From Aureispira sp. CCB-E (GTDB lineage: Bacteria; Bacteroidota; Bacteroidia; Chitinophagales; Saprospiraceae): a stretch of DNA of 64,000 bases. Position numbers and translations under genes: made by a program. This document shows positions 18,721-26,463 of the stretch, piece by piece. Below the pieces are notes generated by a model. It did not search any database, was not told where the DNA came from, and saw only the letters and a program-made list of their open reading frames with translations. The DNA lies in the NCBI RefSeq assembly GCF_031326345.1, contig NZ_CP133671.1, forward strand, positions 4,464,001 to 4,528,000. Reading direction: 5' to 3'. The stretch's first letter is position 1, and every line of letters begins with the position of its first letter.

Positions 18721-19254
18721 ATGAATATCTTGAAATCATTATTTTACCTACTACTGTTGACAGCCTGTTTATTCCAGTCTTGCGAACTTCCTAAGCCTGC
18801 TCAACCACCAACTTCAGATCCAATTTTGGACCAATATAATTCTACGACAAACAGTAGTGATTTACTGTACCGAGATACGGTTTATATTCCAATTTACTCC
18901 GATATATACAGCGAGACCAAAGATGTGAAATTTAATTTAACGGCAACGCTAAGTATTCGAAATACAAGTTTAGTAGACACCATTTATATTGATGATATTG
19001 ATTATTATGATACCAACGGACAACTTGTACGTCATTATTTAGTAGATCAAACACTAGAATTAAGCCCCATGCAATCCATTGAATATGTCATCGAAGAAGA
19101 TGATACCGAAGGAGGTACAGGTGCCAATTTCATCATCAACTGGGCAGCTAATAATCAACATGTTACCCCTATTTTCCAAGGCGTGATGATTTCTACCAAC
19201 GGACAACAAGGAATCTCATTCTTAACAGAAGGCGTTTCTATTTGCAAAAAATAA
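18721..19254 (+). CDS. DUF3124 family lipoprotein
   Basis: This 177-residue protein has a lipoprotein signal peptide (hydrophobic core, then LFQSC with Cys21). The rest matches the DUF3124 pattern: VYIPIYSDIY near residue 53, LSIRNTS, IDYYDTNGQLV, then an acidic GGTGANFIINWAA segment. The function of the domain is unknown. The fold is probably a small beta sandwich at the cell envelope. The TrkH/KtrB gene starts 12 bases downstream, so the two are almost certainly co-transcribed. Confidence 0.85.
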   Translation: MNILKSLFYLLLLTACLFQSCELPKPAQPPTSDPILDQYNSTTNSSDLLYRDTVYIPIYSDIYSETKDVKFNLTATLSIRNTSLVDTIYIDDIDYYDTNGQLVRHYLVDQTLELSPMQSIEYVIEEDDTEGGTGANFIINWAANNQHVTPIFQGVMISTNGQQGISFLTEGVSICKK

Positions 19255-19266
19255 CCTTTCAAAATA

Positions 19267-20580
19267 ATGGTCAAGCACTTCGTAAAAACCCTAAAACCTT
19301 TACAACTTTTGATGTATGGGTACTTAGTTATTCTGTTTGTTGGATTTGGGTTGCTTTGCCTTCCGTTCTTTCAAACTACCTCCATTCGAGTCATAGACAA
19401 TCTATTTATCGCTACATCTGCCCTCTCAACCACAGGCTTGGCAACGGTAAGCATTCCTGAATCTTACAATTTGGGTGGTCAGATTGTCATTTTACTACTA
19501 GTTCAAATAGGTGGTTTGGGGTATATGTCTATTGGTTCTTTTATTGTTTTATTAACTCGCAGAAAGCTTACTGAGATGAACTTTGAGCTAATCAATTATG
19601 ACTTTAGCTTGCCCGAACATTTTGAAGTTAGAAGCTTTATTCGAGATATGGTTATTGTTACTTTGGTTATAGAACTAATCGGAGCTATTCTCTTAGCGTT
19701 CATCTTTTGGAATGCAGGCGAAAACAATGCTGTTTGGAATGGCATTTTTCACAGCATCTCTGCTTTTTGCACGGCAGGTTTAAGCTTATTTCCAGATAGT
19801 TTTGTTGGATATCGAGACCACTTTTTCTTAAATTTTGTTATCTCTTTTTTATCTATTGCAGGAGCATTGGGTTTTATTGTTTTTACCGATTTATTTGAAC
19901 GTTTTTCTGGACGAAAGGAAAAAATAACCCTTACTAGTAAAATTATTATACATTTCACTTTTTGGGGCATTTTGTTAGGGGCTGCTGTTCTTTTTTTGAG
20001 CGATTTATCTATTGCCAACTTAGCCCCTGAAAAGCGGTTACTAGCATCCTTATTCCAAAGTGTTGCAGCTTTTACAACCGTTGGTTTCAATTCTTATAAT
20101 ATTAGCAATATTAGTTCAGGACCTTTGTTTTTTATGCTATTGTTAATGATTATTGGAGCCTCTCCATCAGGAACTGGTGGGGGAATGAAATCAACAACCG
20201 TTACAACGTTGTATGCCCAACTGAAAAGTACGTTTAGGGGAACACAAGACATTATTTATATGCACTGCAAAATTCCTGAACACAGAATACGACTGGCAAC
20301 TAGCAATTTTTTCTTTTACGTCTTAGTAGTTTGCCTAGGCACTTACTTATTGTTATTGGTCCAACCACAAGACAAATTTGAGGTCTTATTTGAGGCTGTT
20401 TCGGCACTTGGAACAGTTGGATTAAGTACTGGCATAACAAGTGATTTAAGCGTTTTGGGCAAAATAATTGTTATGATACTTATGTTTTTAGGTCGAGTCG
20501 GTCCATTGTCTTTTGGAATGATCTTATTTCACAGCAATTATCAAGAACCAAAAATCAAAGAAGAAGATGTGGCAATTTAA
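19267..20580 (+). CDS. TrkH/KtrB-family potassium uptake channel subunit
   Basis: This 437-residue integral membrane protein has the four-fold pore arrangement of the Trk/Ktr/HKT family. The four pore loops can be read as SALSTTGLATVS, SAFCTAGLSLF, AAFTTVGFNSY and SALGTVGLSTGIT, each with the filter Gly. Its length fits KtrB better than the longer TrkH. The protein moves K+ (and possibly Na+) across the inner membrane. The regulatory RCK partner (TrkA/KtrA) normally needed is not adjacent: the upstream gene is a DUF3124 lipoprotein and the downstream gene an unrelated membrane protein. The partner must lie elsewhere in the genome or be absent. Confidence 0.92.
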   Translation: MVKHFVKTLKPLQLLMYGYLVILFVGFGLLCLPFFQTTSIRVIDNLFIATSALSTTGLATVSIPESYNLGGQIVILLLVQIGGLGYMSIGSFIVLLTRRKLTEMNFELINYDFSLPEHFEVRSFIRDMVIVTLVIELIGAILLAFIFWNAGENNAVWNGIFHSISAFCTAGLSLFPDSFVGYRDHFFLNFVISFLSIAGALGFIVFTDLFERFSGRKEKITLTSKIIIHFTFWGILLGAAVLFLSDLSIANLAPEKRLLASLFQSVAAFTTVGFNSYNISNISSGPLFFMLLLMIIGASPSGTGGGMKSTTVTTLYAQLKSTFRGTQDIIYMHCKIPEHRIRLATSNFFFYVLVVCLGTYLLLLVQPQDKFEVLFEAVSALGTVGLSTGITSDLSVLGKIIVMILMFLGRVGPLSFGMILFHSNYQEPKIKEEDVAI

Positions 20581-20616
20581 AGAAGAATTTATAAATTAAA
20601 GGATTGTTGTCTCACA

Positions 20617-20639
20617 TAGTAGCACCACAGCTAACTATT
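20617..20639 (+). repeat. Arm fragment of the palindromic repeat family
   Basis: These 23 bases match 21 of 23 positions of the right arm of the full repeat at 38646-38865. The fragment lies in the gap between the potassium channel gene and the next membrane protein gene. No left arm is found nearby. Confidence 0.6.
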
Positions 20640-20682
20640 GCTCACACATAGTCACAATAAATAGCCCTCTAAATAAACTATT

Positions 20683-21426
20683 ATGCCGCATACCGAAGTG
20701 AACCTTGTTTTGGATAGCGCCAAAATCATGGCAACCATACAAGCCCTAGAAAAACGTATTGAAGATCGTTTCCCTGAATCTAGTCTCTTAAAAACGTGCA
20801 AGGGTTTCTCACAAATAGCCGACCATAGTCAAAACAACATTGATTATATCGGCAGACGCAATTTACCAATTCGATTATTTGCTTTAGCTATTATCTTAAT
20901 GGGTTTAGTAGCGCTTTTGTATAGTTTTACTTTAGTCAATTTCAAGTTTTCTAGCATGACCATTGTAGATGTTGTCACACTTGCAGAAGCTACAATTAAT
21001 GATGTTGTTTTGCTTGGAGCTGCTATCTTTTTTTTAGTCACCTTAGAAGTACGTTTAAAACGTAACAAAGCTATAAAAATACTAGATCAACTGCGAGGAC
21101 TTGCACATGTCATTGATATGCATCAATTGACTAAAGACCCTGTTATGGTTGGCGTAATAAAGCTAAAAACATATAATTCTCCTGAACGTACGTTAAGTAA
21201 ATTTGAATTGCAACGTTACTTGGACTATTGTACTGAAATGCTCTCTTTAATTGGCAAGGTTGCTGCGCTGTATTCTCAAAGCCTTCCAGACGATGTTATT
21301 GTTACGGTTGTTAATGAAATAGAATCTTTGACAAGTGGTTTGAGTCGCAAAATTTGGCAAAAGATCATCATATTGGCAGATGTTGACGACCACCCTAGAT
21401 TAGCGCTCAATATGGATGTAGAATAG
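20683..21426 (+). CDS. Two-helix membrane protein of unknown function (247 aa)
   Basis: The protein has an N-terminal soluble segment of about 60 residues, two membrane helices (about 64-86 and 102-125) separated by a short Thr/Val-rich loop, and a C-terminal cytoplasmic helical domain of about 120 residues. I do not recognise a family. It follows the potassium channel gene by about 100 bases on the same strand, so co-expression is possible, but an arm of a palindromic repeat lies in the gap. A structural or regulatory role at the inner membrane is all that can be said. Confidence 0.75.
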   Translation: MPHTEVNLVLDSAKIMATIQALEKRIEDRFPESSLLKTCKGFSQIADHSQNNIDYIGRRNLPIRLFALAIILMGLVALLYSFTLVNFKFSSMTIVDVVTLAEATINDVVLLGAAIFFLVTLEVRLKRNKAIKILDQLRGLAHVIDMHQLTKDPVMVGVIKLKTYNSPERTLSKFELQRYLDYCTEMLSLIGKVAALYSQSLPDDVIVTVVNEIESLTSGLSRKIWQKIIILADVDDHPRLALNMDVE

Positions 21427-21503
21427 AAATTTTTCTTGATTTTATAATATGAAAACATTACCTTTGCCTTCTAAAGTTTACAAACATTAAGTAATAATAC
21501 TAT

Positions 21504-21626
21504 ACTCCGTTGATTACCTGCGGTGCTACTTCGTGGTAGCTCCCTGCGGTCGTGAGGGCGCAAGCTTAGTTTTTTAGTTTTCCTACGAACCCGCAGGCTC
21601 AAACTAATACGATTTTTCAACGGAGT
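21504..21626 (+). repeat. Palindromic repeat, short variant with ACTCCGTTGA ends
   Basis: The 123-base unit begins ACTCCGTTGA (21504-21513) and ends with its exact reverse complement (21617-21626). The inside carries the shared module CCTGCGGTGCTACTTCGTGG followed by TAGCTCCCTGCGGTCGTGAG, also found at 59461-59502. Compared with the 220-240-base copies, it lacks the long outer arms and the AT-rich centre. It lies directly in front of the TonB-C protein gene and ends 28 bases before its start, so a transcript would carry the structure in its leader. Confidence 0.8.
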
Positions 21627-21654
21627 CATGTAAGTAAAGAAACAAATTAAATCC

Positions 21655-22839
21655 ATGAAATTCACAACACTTTTTATGTTGGGTTGCTTCTTAGTATCTT
21701 CCACTATGCTATTGGCTCAACAAACTATTTCAGAAATCCAAACAGAGGCTGATCAAATAAAAAAAGAGGAAGGTTCTATCAGTTTTTCATATGCTGAAAA
21801 ATTATTGGAACTTGCCCAAATGTACCAAATTCAAAAAGATTTTCAGAAAGCCACCGATTTGGACCAAGAAGTAACGCTTATTTTAAATACGTTTTCTGAC
21901 AGTATTCCTCCAGATTATGAAACCGAATACATCATTCAAGGACAATTAGAAAACCTGCGTTTAAAGCAATACTTGACACAATGGGAAAGTTTTATAAGAC
22001 AGGAACAATATTCCACTGCGCAACAATTGATTCAAGAAAAAGATTGGATAGAACGAAGCATTAAAGCAAAAGCATACTTGGGTATCATGCATTTCTTTCA
22101 AATTGCTCATCGGTTTATAGGTAGCCAACACGAAGATTATTTGAATAACTGGGAGAAAGCTTATTTTTTATACAATAGTGTCAACTACTATAACTTGCAA
22201 CAAGCTAGAAATCTTTGGAAAGCAATTACTCAGCATCGAGCTCAGGAGTCTCAAGAAGAAAGTTTTACACACCTTGAAGTATTGTTTGGATATGCTAGTT
22301 TTTGTGATAGAACCAATGACACAGAAACCTATAACACCTTAAAAACAACCATTGAAAAACATTGGCCTTATGCCTTTGGAAACAATGCGGACTATGTACC
22401 ACCACAAGAGGACTTAGATGTAAAGGACGATATCACTTTGCCAGAAGAAGAAGGAAAAGAAGAAAATTCTCCCATATTTGTTTCAGTAGAAGAAATGCCT
22501 AGGTTTCCAGGTTGTGAAGCACTCCAAGAAGATCATAAAGAGAAAAAAGCTTGCGCAGATCTAAAACTATTGCAATTTATCTACAAAAAAATAACCTATC
22601 CTACACCTGCTTTAGAAAACGGCATACAAGGGATGTCTGTCGTTAGTTTTACAGTAACAGAATATGGTACTATTGTTGATTTTAAAATCCTTAGAGATCC
22701 AGGCGGTGCTTGTGGACAAGAGGCATTGCGAGTAATTAAATTCATGAATGAATTGCCAAGTCGCTGGACGCCAGGGAAACAAAGAGGGAAACATGTTCGA
22801 GTAAAATATAATTTGCCCGTTAGATTTAAGCTGACTTAA
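21655..22839 (+). CDS. Exported TPR-like protein with TonB C-terminal domain
   Basis: This 394-residue protein has a signal peptide (cleavage near LLAQQ), a helical region (about 25-240) resembling TPR hairpins, an acidic linker (about 245-275) and a C-terminal TonB-type domain (about 280-394). The domain carries the Bacteroidota TonB-C pattern EEMPRFPGCEAL, ITYPTPALENGIQG, VSFTVTEYGTIVDFKILRDPG and a final PVRFKL. TonB transducers normally keep an uncleaved membrane anchor and a Pro-rich spacer, and neither is obvious here. It may therefore be a periplasmic protein that uses the domain for protein contacts. The ExbB-ExbD-TonB operon begins about 270 bases downstream on the same strand. Confidence 0.82.
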   Translation: MKFTTLFMLGCFLVSSTMLLAQQTISEIQTEADQIKKEEGSISFSYAEKLLELAQMYQIQKDFQKATDLDQEVTLILNTFSDSIPPDYETEYIIQGQLENLRLKQYLTQWESFIRQEQYSTAQQLIQEKDWIERSIKAKAYLGIMHFFQIAHRFIGSQHEDYLNNWEKAYFLYNSVNYYNLQQARNLWKAITQHRAQESQEESFTHLEVLFGYASFCDRTNDTETYNTLKTTIEKHWPYAFGNNADYVPPQEDLDVKDDITLPEEEGKEENSPIFVSVEEMPRFPGCEALQEDHKEKKACADLKLLQFIYKKITYPTPALENGIQGMSVVSFTVTEYGTIVDFKILRDPGGACGQEALRVIKFMNELPSRWTPGKQRGKHVRVKYNLPVRFKLT

Positions 22840-23112
22840 GAAGGCATCTTTTCATTTTACTAGATAAGAATTAGCATTATATCTAACTTTTTGCCGAATA
22901 AAAAAATAAAAAAACGTAACGTGCGTTTTTTAATAAAATTAAATACCAAAATGCTTTATCCCCTAAACTTCAAATAAATTTAGTGTGCCGCTAAATAAAA
23001 ATATCCTTGAAATAGTAGTAAGTACTTCTTATAATTTATATATTACGGTCAAATGTCTGTTTGAATTGCTTTGGCATTTTTTTTAATTTAAGATAAAACA
23101 AATCATAACACT

Positions 23113-23814
23113 ATGTTTTCGAATCTATTTTTCTTGTTTCAAACACCACCAACAGATACAACTGGTTTAGAACCAACTGTACAAGCATTTTCTTTAATTG
23201 GAGTAGTTGCCAAAGGTGGTGCTATTGGTATCACTATCGCTATTATTCTTTTGTTCTTATCTGTTATAGCTATCTACATTTTAATTGAGCGTTATTTGAC
23301 CATCAAGCGCGCTGGAGAAGTAGATGATAATTTCATGAAGGAGATTGGAAGTTTTGTACAAAATGGTGACATTCAGTCGGCAATCAACAAATGCAATGTA
23401 ACAGACACACCTGTTGCCAGATTAGTTTCTAAAGGGTTACAACGCATTGGAAAACCATTAGAAGATATCAATACAGCTGTACAAAATGTTGGTAATTTGG
23501 AAATTTACAAACTAGAAAAGCGATTGTCTTTATTAGCAACCATCTCAGGAGCTGCTCCTATGATTGGGTTCTTGGGTACGGTGACTGGTATGATCTTGTC
23601 TTTTATGAATATGGCTGGTGGTGATGTTAGTACGGAATCGTTGGCTGGTGGTATTTACCAAGCCTTGGTAACAACAGCATTTGGTTTGGTGGTAGGTATT
23701 ATTGCCTTTATTGGTTATAATACATTGATTGCTCAAATGGATCGAGTTGTATTTAAAATGGAAGCGGCTACCGTAGAATTCCTAGACTTATTACAAGAGC
23801 CTGCTAGACACTAA
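23113..23814 (+). CDS. exbB: ExbB/TolQ/MotA-type proton channel subunit
   Basis: This 233-residue protein has a membrane helix at about 35-58, a cytoplasmic helical domain (60-140) and two further helices near 145-165 and 185-210. The third contains the family stretch GIYQALVTTAFGLVVGIIAF, and the second has SGAAPMIGFLGTVTGMI. With ExbD it forms the proton-driven motor in the inner membrane that energises TonB. It is the first gene of a row with two ExbD genes, a small membrane protein and TonB. The gap to the first ExbD gene is unusually long (313 bases). Confidence 0.92.
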   Translation: MFSNLFFLFQTPPTDTTGLEPTVQAFSLIGVVAKGGAIGITIAIILLFLSVIAIYILIERYLTIKRAGEVDDNFMKEIGSFVQNGDIQSAINKCNVTDTPVARLVSKGLQRIGKPLEDINTAVQNVGNLEIYKLEKRLSLLATISGAAPMIGFLGTVTGMILSFMNMAGGDVSTESLAGGIYQALVTTAFGLVVGIIAFIGYNTLIAQMDRVVFKMEAATVEFLDLLQEPARH

Positions 23815-24127
23815 CATAAATTATATTTTAGTTCTTAAGCACACTGCAAAGTGAATGTTCAATAATTTTCAAGCAAATCTTTGTTTCAAACTGCTAAAAA
23901 GTATTGAATTTAAGGCTTTCTAAGCTGAAAAATTTATTTTATAGTGTGCTGAGAGTTTATTTCCTATTAGAACTAAAATTTTTCTCTTCACTATTTTTAG
24001 AATAGTTCGTTGCTTATTTTCGGTAACTTTTCTCTTAAAAAGAGTAATGATTTGCCATTTAAGTTAGATTTAAATTTTTGGAGGTATATCCAAATCGAAC
24101 TATTTATTTTATTAAAGCACCTTTAAT
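23815..24127 (+). other. Long gap inside the exb-tonB gene row
   Basis: This gap of 313 bases lies between exbB and the first exbD. The 8-mer AGCACACT near 23838 is mirrored by AGTGTGCT near 23944, so a long-range stem could form. No open frame or terminator with a T-run was found. A promoter for the exbD genes could lie here. Confidence 0.3.
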
Positions 24128-24556
24128 ATGGGATTAAAAAAGAGAAATAAATTCAATGCAGAATTTAATATGTCGTCTTTGACGGATATTATCTTTTTGT
24201 TATTGATTTTCTTTATGTTAACTTCAAGCTTGACCAGTCCTAATAGTCAGAACTTGGACCGACCAAAATCTAGTAGTAAAACGCCTTCTCCTCAAAACGT
24301 TGCGCTTTCGATTACACCAGAAGGCAAATTTTTTGTAGATGCAGATGAGGTTCCTGAGTCTCAACTAGAACAAAAATTGCTTGAAGCAATTAATAAAGAA
24401 AGAAGAAAAAATCGAGAAAAAAATATCCAAACTGAAGTAACGGTTGTTTTAAATGTAGAAATGACTGAAACAACAGGAACTATCGTTGAATATATGAAGC
24501 TTAGCAACAAACTAGGTGTGCGCCTTATTTTGGCAACAGAACCAGGAGATGAATAA
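24128..24556 (+). CDS. exbD: ExbD/TolR-type motor protein, first copy
   Basis: This 142-residue protein has a short cytoplasmic N-terminus (MGLKKRNKFNAEFNMSSL) and one membrane helix with the family motif LTDIIFLLLIFFML. The Asp in it is the proton-carrying residue of ExbD. A periplasmic domain follows, ending VRLILATEPGDE. It is paralogous to the next gene: the first 40 residues are almost identical, whereas the periplasmic domains differ. The two may form a mixed ExbD pair in one ExbB pentamer, a common arrangement in Bacteroidota. Confidence 0.93.
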   Translation: MGLKKRNKFNAEFNMSSLTDIIFLLLIFFMLTSSLTSPNSQNLDRPKSSSKTPSPQNVALSITPEGKFFVDADEVPESQLEQKLLEAINKERRKNREKNIQTEVTVVLNVEMTETTGTIVEYMKLSNKLGVRLILATEPGDE

Positions 24557-24649
24557 TTAAACGCACTCTATTATACTTTGAGTTGATCGGTTGCTGCTGC
24601 ACCCCTCAAAGTATTAAAACGTTATAAGTTTGCTAAAAAACATCAAACA

Positions 24650-25072
24650 ATGGGATTAAAAAAAAGAACAAAAGTATCTGCAGAGTTTAATATGTCGTCT
24701 TTGACGGATATTATCTTTTTGCTGTTAATCTTTTTTATGTTAACATCTAGTTTGGTAAGTCCAACCGCAATTAATTTAAAATTGCCTAACTCTAGTACCG
24801 ATGCTAAACGCGATACTAAAAAAGTAGAAGGACCAATCAAATTAGACATTAATAAACGTAAAGAATACACAATTAATGGTAAACGCTTGGCAGAAAAAGC
24901 CGTCCGAGGAAAATTAACGTCTATCGTAAACAATGATCGAAGACAACCAGAGGACATTACAATCATTTTATCTATTGATGAAAATGTAGATGCTCAAACA
25001 TTGGTAACTAATGTAGATTTAATCAACGATTTAGGTATTAAAATGATTTTGGCAACAAAACTTTCTAAATAA
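24650..25072 (+). CDS. exbD: ExbD/TolR-type motor protein, second copy
   Basis: This 140-residue paralogue of the preceding ExbD has the same N-terminal charged stretch and the same membrane motif LTDIIFLLLIFFML with the conserved Asp. The periplasmic part is more basic (DAKRDTKKVEG and KRKEYTINGKRL) and ends IKMILATKLSK. The gap to the first copy is 93 bases and to the next gene 57 bases. The near-identical N-termini against divergent C-termini suggest that the motor contact is preserved while the periplasmic partner contact has changed. Confidence 0.93.
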   Translation: MGLKKRTKVSAEFNMSSLTDIIFLLLIFFMLTSSLVSPTAINLKLPNSSTDAKRDTKKVEGPIKLDINKRKEYTINGKRLAEKAVRGKLTSIVNNDRRQPEDITIILSIDENVDAQTLVTNVDLINDLGIKMILATKLSK

Positions 25073-25129
25073 GCGTTTAATATAACTGTAGCAAGTATTG
25101 CTACACAAAATCATAAATGCTTAAAAAGC

Positions 25130-25498
25130 ATGGCATTTAGACGAAATTTTAATAAAGCTGATGATGCTCAAATTCGCCGAAAGATAATTGTATTAATTGG
25201 AACAATTGTGACTGTTGTTATATTAGCTCAATTGGCATGGGAGCTCAGCCATTCAGATACACCTCATTTGATTGAAGTCGAGATGTTGGATAGAAATCAG
25301 TTTATTATACAAGGCGATACAACTAATTACGAGGAATTTGCATCTAAACTAAAAAAGGAAGTTATACAATCTAAAAAAGAGCATTTGAACAATCAAATTC
25401 AATTGAAACTACCTTCTACTAGCAAACAATCTAAAGAAGTTGCAGACATTATTATGATTGTTAATGGAATGAATTTGGATTGGGAAATAAAATATTAA
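25130..25498 (+). CDS. Small single-helix protein, probably a degenerate ExbD-like subunit
   Basis: This 122-residue protein has a basic N-terminus, one membrane helix (about 19-40) and a periplasmic part of about 80 residues. The periplasmic part follows the ExbD pattern: a short strand ending QFIIQGDTTNYEEFASKLKK, then QIQLKLPSTSKQSKEVADI, then a final WEIKY strand. The membrane helix lacks the Asp needed for proton transfer in ExbD. It sits between the second exbD and tonB, 4 bases before the tonB ATG. I infer a third, motor-inactive ExbD-like subunit, perhaps a spacer or a TonB adaptor. A distinct unrelated small protein cannot be excluded. Confidence 0.65.
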   Translation: MAFRRNFNKADDAQIRRKIIVLIGTIVTVVILAQLAWELSHSDTPHLIEVEMLDRNQFIIQGDTTNYEEFASKLKKEVIQSKKEHLNNQIQLKLPSTSKQSKEVADIIMIVNGMNLDWEIKY

Positions 25499-25502
25499 TA
25501 CT

Positions 25503-26306
25503 ATGATTACCAACAACTATACGAGTCTAGAAGACTTCGAAAAACCAGAAGACAAACGAAAAGGACGTATTGGCGCAGGCATTTTCTTAGTTACAGTACT
25601 AGTTCTATTATTTGTTCCTTGGTTCAAAACTATTTACCCAATTCCTGAGGCAGAGGGCTTGATGGCGTCCTTTGGGGATGTGGAACTCGCAGGTGGCAGT
25701 GAAGATTTTGTCAAACCTGCTGAACCTACTCCTCCTCAACCAGATCCTGTCGAAACAAAACCTGTTGTAGAAAAGGTAGATGAAGTTGAAACGGTTAAGA
25801 ATGACGAAGAACCTATCGTCAACGAAAAACCAGAGCCTACTCCAACACCACCTACTCCAGAACCTGAACCTGAACCAACTCCGACACCACCTAAACCAGA
25901 TCCTGGTTCTTTATTCCCTGGATCAAGTAAATCCAATGGAAAAGGAACAGCTAAAGGTGATGGTACCCAAGGTCGCCCAGATGGAAAAGGAGATTTAGGA
26001 GGTACAGGAAATGGTGATAAAGGGAAAGGAAAAGGAAAAATTGGTAGTCGCCGCAATATTCGTAAATGCGAAGATTACAAAGCGGGCAATGCTTCTTGGC
26101 AAGAAAAAGGAACGGCTGTTGTCACAATTTGTGTGGATGCCAGAGGCAAAGTGGTTAGCGCTGAATTTAATCGCCGAAAATCAACCATTACAAGCCAAGC
26201 TTTGATTGATTTGGTGGTTGGCTGTGCCAAAGAATATCGCTATGAAAAAGCCCCCGGTCAACCAGAGGCTTGTGGAGATATTACCATCCAATTAGGCGTC
26301 CACTAG
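25503..26306 (+). CDS. tonB: TonB-type energy transducer
   Basis: This 267-residue protein has a cytoplasmic start, one uncleaved membrane anchor (about 24-41), a long Pro/Glu/Thr-rich spacer (about 75-140) with EPEPEPTPTPP-like runs, and a Gly/Lys-rich linker. The C-terminal domain (about 180-267) has a strand pattern GTAVVTICVDARGKVVSAEF typical of TonB-C. Cysteines flank the domain (RKCED, GCAKE, EACGD), so a disulfide is possible. TonB carries energy from the ExbB-ExbD motor to outer-membrane transporters. It is the last gene of the row, and an intrinsic terminator follows at 26341. Confidence 0.9.
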   Translation: MITNNYTSLEDFEKPEDKRKGRIGAGIFLVTVLVLLFVPWFKTIYPIPEAEGLMASFGDVELAGGSEDFVKPAEPTPPQPDPVETKPVVEKVDEVETVKNDEEPIVNEKPEPTPTPPTPEPEPEPTPTPPKPDPGSLFPGSSKSNGKGTAKGDGTQGRPDGKGDLGGTGNGDKGKGKGKIGSRRNIRKCEDYKAGNASWQEKGTAVVTICVDARGKVVSAEFNRRKSTITSQALIDLVVGCAKEYRYEKAPGQPEACGDITIQLGVH

Positions 26307-26340
26307 GATTGTACTAATTCATAAAAAATATTTTACCTGA

Positions 26341-26373
26341 GCATCAATTCATTTCTGAATTGGTGCTTTTTTT
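26341..26373 (+). terminator. Intrinsic terminator after tonB
   Basis: GCATCAATTC at 26341 pairs with GAATTGGTGC ending at 26366 across a 6-base loop (one G-T pair). Seven T residues follow directly. It closes the exbB-tonB transcription unit and separates it from the histidine kinase gene. Confidence 0.85.
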
Positions 26374-26463
26374 GTAATCTTATTCGTTACTTTAGGGAGC
26401 CTTAAACAATAAATTTTATTAAATTACAAACTATTTTTTTGTTAAAGTGTTTGAATTGTTGCT

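Noticed and set aside
25736-26056. Minus-strand open frame of 106 codons opposite tonB, rich in Gly, Ser and Pro
   Set aside because: It mirrors the Pro/Glu/Lys-rich spacer of tonB, whose repetitive codons keep the opposite strand open. The real gene has the membrane anchor and the TonB-C domain.
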